In this document: positions 59,596 to 64,000 of the stretch, piece by piece
How positions within the stretch are numbered: the first letter of the stretch is position 1
Layout: every line of letters begins with the position of its first letter
Source of the DNA: Saccopteryx bilineata
Lineage: Eukaryota > Chordata > Mammalia > Chiroptera > Emballonuridae
Assembly (NCBI RefSeq): GCF_036850765.1
Contig: NC_089491.1
Span: 92,970,740 to 93,034,739, forward strand
Length of the DNA: 64,000 bases
Direction of reading: 5' to 3'
Program-made: the position numbers and the translations under genes
The notes under the pieces: model-generated
What the model was told of the DNA's origin: nothing
Database searches by the model: none
The model's input: only the letters and a program-made list of their open reading frames with translations

Positions 59596-62265
59596 GGGGC
59601 TAGATGCATCTAGGGTTATTGCTATATGCCACCCACTAAGAGTTGCATTGGTTCTATATCTTCTTGGGATGTTGTCAGCCATTTTTGTAACCTACTGTGA
59701 GCTACCTGTCTGTAGGTACTGCTCTTTTTGCTCTTTCAGTCTGTGTTTTCTGTACCAGGGTAGTGTGGGAGGTGCCATCTTGTGTATAAGGATCAGCTTC
59801 CCCCTACTTAAAGATGATAGCAGCTCTGTAAAATTCTCAAGTTCCATAAGATTTTCCTCCACTTTTTAGCTGCCCCAGCTACTCTTGCAGCTGCCTGGTC
59901 TTTCAAGAGAGTCTTCTGTTGAAAGACTATAATGTGTGCTCAGACTGGCCTCACCCAACCACCACCCCTCTAGAGGTTGCAAACTTGTTGGGTTAAGGCA
60001 ACTGAGGTTGTAAATACAATGTTCGTGGGACCCCTTATTTCAGGAGTCTCTTTGTCAGGAACTCAGTATGGGGAATGTAGCTCCTACTCCAGAACCTAAT
60101 CCCTTAGCCACTGCTGGATACTCAAATTTTGTTTCTTCTCAACAAGGTGAGCAGCAAGTTCAGATCAAGTGTAGCCAACTGTCTCTTCTGCAGAAATTCT
60201 TACATCTGGTGAGACCCTAGTCTCAAGGAGGAAGATTAAGAGAGACCTCTTCTGGTACTGACTGTACCTCCCAAGCAAGTAGCTAATCCCCTCAACCAGA
60301 CCTAACAATAGGCTCGCAGGAACCCACACTTTAAATGTCCATGTTCCAAGCTTCTCTCCCTTCCCCTGTGTAATCTAGCCCAGCAGGACAGGATATCCAG
60401 CACCCAGGCTGGCTGACTATGAAGCTCCATCCTATCTAATGCACATGAGCTGCTGTGCCAGTGCTGATCAACAGAAAGCAGAACATGCCTTAGGTGGACC
60501 AGGTGTGAGAAGCCCTTTCTTAGGATACCACTTAAGCTAAGGTTGTTACATTCTGAACCGATGCTTTCCACAGCTGGCCACTGAATGTGCCAGCCCTGAG
60601 CCTCCCTGGCAGGAACCCTGCACAGACCAGAAAGAGACACTGCCTGTGACTGGCCCTCAGCAACATTCTTGGTGCTACAAGCTATCCACAGTATGTGGCT
60701 GCCTCTGCTGGGTCCAGGTGCTCATGGAAATACCAAGCTGCACACCTAGGCTGGATTTTACCCACACTGGGTTTAGGGGAAGGTCTACTTAAAAGGCCAA
60801 GGTTCCCTGAGTTTTTTTTTTGTATTTTTCTGAAGCTGGAAATGGGGAGAGACAGTCAGACAGACTCCCGCATGCGCCCGGCTGGGATCCACCCGGCACA
60901 CCCACCAGGGGCCACGCTCTGCCCACCAGGGGGCGATGCTCGGCCCCTCCGGGGCGTCGCTCTGCCGTGACCATAGCCACTCTAGCGCCTGGGGCAAAGG
61001 CCAAGGAGCCCGAGCCATCTTTGCTCCAATGGAGCCTTGGCTGCAGGAGGGGAAGAGAGAGACAGAGAGGAAGGCGAGGGTGGGGGTGGAGAAGCAAATG
61101 GGCACTTCTCCTATGTGCCCTGGCCGGGAATCGAACCCGGGTCCCCCGCACGCCAGGCCGACGCTCTACCGCTGAGCCAACCGGCCAGGGCCAGTTCCCT
61201 GAGTCTTGCTTCCTGCAGTCTTTGTCTGCTGACTGCATGTTGGGCTCAGCCACTGAAAAACCTCTGGTAGAGTCTAGAGCCTGCAGCAATTTAGGGATTA
61301 GGAAGGGTGATGGGTGTGACTTTGCTCAGCCTCAGGTGTCAGTCTGTCCAGACTTTTTTCACAGACCTCAGTAGGGTGTGGCCCCAGGAGTCCAATGACT
61401 GTGACCTCTTAGGCCCAGATGTGTGGTCTGTTAACAGGACAGTTTCTACTGAGTATCCTGTGGGGTGAAAGCACAAGTCTTAGACTCAGGAGTGTCTAAC
61501 ACCAGAAAACCGAATCACTGGCCTCAACACCAGAAAACTGAATCACTGATGTGCCCCCTGCTTCCTGGTTTTTCAGCATGACCCAGTCTCCATAAGTGGG
61601 ACAGAAAAAACTCCCAAGGGTGAAGCAGTTCTTTTCCCCAGGCTGATGCCGCTCAGAAAGGACTGCTCCACCCAAGGAAGATGGTGACTGCAGTATTGGA
61701 GAATGACTGAGCATGGGGGTTCTGGTAGCTCTTCCCCCACAGTGTCTCTCCCTGGGCCTCCAACTTTACACTCTCTTCACACAACACTAATCCTCTCAGC
61801 TCTCCCCTGCCGGAGCCCCAGGTAAGTGACTATGAACAAGATTTTCTGTGTGGGCCTTTTAAGATGGAGCCTGCATCTCTGAGAGCTCTGTTTCTTTCTC
61901 ACAGACAGATAGAAACTCAACTCTCTTCATTGCCAAATGCTGTCTAGGTGCCTTTTCTAGGCTCTGACGCTCTAGGATGGAGTGCTGACCTGGAGCTGAG
62001 CACCCACACCTCTCAATGTGACCTTCTTTGCAGTGAGAGTCCCTCCGGACCATCAGCTGCCGTTTGTTCCTAGGAGCAGGGCAGCCCTTTCCATGTCTTC
62101 ACCCTTTCTACCAGTCTTGGTGTGGCTTCTTCTGTGATGTTTGGTTATAGACTTAGTCCAAAGTTAGTTTTTTAAGATGATTGTTCTCAAATTAAGTTGT
62201 AATCCAATTTGGTCCTTGAAGGTGGTAGTTGTAATGTCTGCCTACTCTGTCATCATTCTTACTGA
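59596..62265 (-). mobile_element. L1 5' UTR-like region with nested SINE
   Basis: About 2.3 kb (without the SINE) of less AT-rich sequence continuous with the L1. No ORF1 N-terminal, coiled-coil or RRM sequence can be read. The CT-rich and CA-rich texture and the putative start near 62248-62265 suggest an L1 5' UTR. Short frames, for example 60640-60302, have no motif. Confidence 0.5.
60813..61193 (-). repeat. Family A SINE in the L1 5' region, young copy
   Basis: Flanked by GTTCCCTGAGT (60802-60812 and 61194-61204). The head complement ends AACCGGCCAGGGCC and box B is intact. Long GC-rich frames of up to 184 codons across it are not genes. Confidence 0.95.
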
Positions 62266-62399
62266 TTTAAAGTAACATTATTTTCTATTTTGACAATCCA
62301 AATAAGAAACACTGGAAACAGAAGATGTATCCAAACATATTTATTCTGCTTCATTTGTAAACTTGTAAATAGAAAGTTAAAACTGCACAATGTTAATAT

Positions 62400-62874
62400 T
62401 TTATTGTTTATATGTATCACATCTTCATCTACTCATCTATTGATGAACACTTAGCCTGCTTACATACCTTGGTTATTTTAAATAATGCTGCACTGAGCCT
62501 GACCTGTGGTGGCGCAGTGGATAAAGCGTCGACCTGGAAATGCTGAGGTCGCCGGTTCGAAACCCTGGGCTTGCCTGGTCAAGGCACATATGGGAGTTGA
62601 TGCTTCCAGCTCCTCCCCCCTGTCTCTGTCTCTCTCTCCCTCTCTCTCTCCTCTTTAAAATGAATAAATAAAAAAAAATAAAAATACAAATAAAAAAAAT
62701 AAATAATGCTGCACTGAGGATAGGGCTAAAAACATCTTTTTGGTTTTCTTTAAGTAAATATCCAGAAGTAGAACTGCTGGGTGATATAGTAGTAGTAGTT
62801 TCAGTCTTTTGAGGAACCTCCATACTGTTTCCATGGTGCTTGCACCAATGTATAATCCCCTTTTCTCACTTGCA
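62400..62874 (-). mobile_element. Inverted 5' segment of an L1
   Basis: The complement of L1 ORF2 end (AATAATGCTGCACTGAGGAT, TATCCAGAAGTAGAACTGCT, GAGGAACCTCCATACTG) lies head to head with a sense L1 3' UTR that starts at about 62875. It is split by the family B SINE at 62498. Confidence 0.8.
62498..62700 (+). repeat. Family B SINE, young copy
   Basis: Intact head CCTGACCTGTGGTGGCGCAG and box B GGTTCGAAACCC. The 18-bp duplication AAATAATGCTGCACTGAG lies at 62480-62497 and 62701-62718. Confidence 0.95.
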
Positions 62875-62981
62875 GCAGCATGGATAAACCTAGAGGGTAT
62901 TATGCTATGTGAAATAAGTCAGACAGAAAAAGATGAATAACAAAGGATTTCACTTGTATGCAGAATCTACAAAACAAAATA

Positions 62982-63383
62982 CAATAATGCTTCAGTTTTC
63001 ATTGACTTCAATTATCATCGGATTTGATTTTCGTCGACTTTTTCCGCAAAAAAAAACTTGTCTCAGATTTTGTTGGCATGCTCACATGACCTCACTGCTA
63101 ATTTTGCTAAAACTAAGGGTGACCCACGTGTTCTCCTGCTCAGTGTGACATTGTCTCTCGTTGTGTGAGCATCACCCCGTTAGTTTTGCCAAACAATTCC
63201 ATTGTTTTCCAGTGCTTTTTTATTGATTGCAAGTGCTAATACTACAATTACATGTAAGTGATTACTGCGGACAGTAACTGGATTTACACTGATTCATATA
63301 GAAATAATTGCTTCGGTTCTCATCAGTTTGGATTTCACTTACTGTTTTTGGACAGATTATTGATGAAAACCGAGATATCACTG
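62982..63383. mobile_element. 402-bp pogo/Tigger-like element at a TA site
   Basis: The ends are inverted repeats (CAATAATGCTTCAGTTTTCA at the left; on the other strand CAGTGATATCTCGGTTTTCA). TA flanks both sides (62980-62981 and 63384-63385), and excision to one TA restores the L1 consensus run (ACAAAATAAATGAACAGAG). TA duplication is the rule for Tc1/mariner and pogo elements; the end sequence resembles Tigger-type ends. It is non-coding. Confidence 0.85.
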
Positions 63384-63468
63384 TAAATGAACAGAGAAAC
63401 AGAAACTAAATATAGTGAACAAACTGATGGTTGCCAGATAGAAGAGGGTTCAGGTGAATGGTAAGAAC

Positions 63469-63636
63469 CAGAGATGGGTTTAACAGCACGCACACCAGGT
63501 ACGCACCCTGGGCCTTGAATTCTGCAGGACCCCGCAAAACCCCAATTTTACACTTTTTTTTCTATCTCTCTCTTTTTTTTAAGGGACCCAATATGTTCTT
63601 CTGTGCCGAGCCTTAACCGACCTTAATCCGCTTCTA
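63469..63636. mobile_element. 168-bp insert with inverted ends, possible hAT MITE
   Basis: Not L1 sequence. The left end CAGAGATGGGTTTAACAG and the complement of the right end (TAGAAGCGGATTAAGG) are imperfect inverted repeats. No convincing 8-bp duplication was found, so the class and the exact edges are uncertain. Confidence 0.5.
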
Positions 63637-64000
63637 TCAAAAGGTGAAAAAGATTAAGGAATATAAATTTCCAGTTGTAAACATAATCATAAAGATGTAA
63701 AGTACAGCAGTGGGAATATAGTCAATAATATTGTTCCGATTCTGTAGGGTGGCAAACTGGATTATTGGGACAATCGCTTTATAAAGTATATAAATGTCCA
63801 AGCACTATGTTATTCACCTGAAACTAATATGATGTTGTATGTCAACTATAATTGAAAAATAAATATTTTAACATGTAAAAATATAAAAGTAAGTCCAAAG
63901 TGGGTTCTGAGACCACATACAGATAACCATTTTAAGAAAAACTGTAGTGTCATGCCATGAAATGTTTAATAACTATTCACTTCAAAAAGCCTCTGAAATT

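Larger units (their letters stand above)
53661..62265 (-). mobile_element. Nearly full-length antisense L1, heavily nested
   Basis: Read from right to left it holds a 5' UTR-like region (62265 to about 59600), the C-terminal end of ORF1 only (about 59595-59350), ORF2 (from 59307) and a 3' UTR (to about 53661). Insertions inside it: family A SINEs at 55801 and 60813, hAT MITEs at 56585 and 58708, a family C SINE at 57305 and a 5S retropseudogene at 53699. The presumed 5' end (AGAGTAGGCAGAC, near 62248) resembles L1 starts in other mammals. A target duplication was not identified. Confidence 0.75.
62875..63870 (+). mobile_element. L1 3' UTR (sense part), with two inserts
   Basis: GCATGGATAAACCTAGAGGG, GTGAAATAAGTCAGACAGA, CAAACTGATGGTTGCCAGA, AGATGTAAAGTACAGCAG and CCTGAAACTAATATGATG follow the L1 3' UTR and end in an A-rich tail at about 63860. 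Inserts lie at 62982-63383 and 63469-63636. Confidence 0.88.

Overview
The window looks like an ordinary, AT-rich, gene-poor stretch of a bat (Chiroptera) nuclear genome. I found no host protein-coding gene and no functional RNA gene. The bat assignment rests on three abundant tRNA-headed SINE families, on laurasiatherian-type L1 3' ends and on several young-looking hAT DNA transposons. The SINEs are (A) a Ves-like ~370-430 bp element starting GCCCTGGCCGGTTGGCTC, (B) a ~170-240 bp element starting CCTGACCTGTGGTGGCGCAG and (C) a ~330-360 bp element starting GCCTGACCAGGCGGTGGCGC. Families B and C remind me of rhinolophoid bats, but the family and subfamily names are from memory and unverified.

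Layout. 1-3330 is the 3' two thirds of a decayed betaretrovirus-like (class II) endogenous retrovirus: protease with G-patch, reverse transcriptase, RNase H and integrase, split by two family B SINEs. 4380-5280 holds remnants of a different, class I (gammaretrovirus-like) element, followed by a polypurine tract and a probable LTR at 5637. 6480-10055 is L1 debris with a probable solo LTR and a 185-bp tandem duplication. 14096-14418 is a hAT MITE with a perfect target duplication. 14888-16289 is a decayed intronless reading frame of an uncharacterised multi-copy protein family. 17-46 kb is non-coding sequence carrying many SINEs, L1 fragments and hAT MITEs, including a palindromic hAT element at 30327-31038 that was hit by a SINE carrying a 3' transduction.

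47021-49876 is the most notable element: a complete 2,856-bp hAT transposon with matching terminal inverted repeats, a perfect 8-bp target duplication and a transposase reading frame of about 590 codons with only four visible lesions. 53.7-62.3 kb is a nearly full-length, antisense L1 of about 8.5 kb. It has lost most of ORF1 and contains two family A SINEs, one family C SINE and two hAT MITEs; a truncated 5S rRNA retropseudogene sits in its 3' UTR. 62.4-63.9 kb is an L1 with a twin-priming type inversion, itself hit by a 402-bp pogo/Tigger-like element at a TA site.

Nothing here forms an operon or pathway. What the window records is the order of insertions: old L1 and MaLR repeats first, then L1, hAT and pogo elements, then SINEs.
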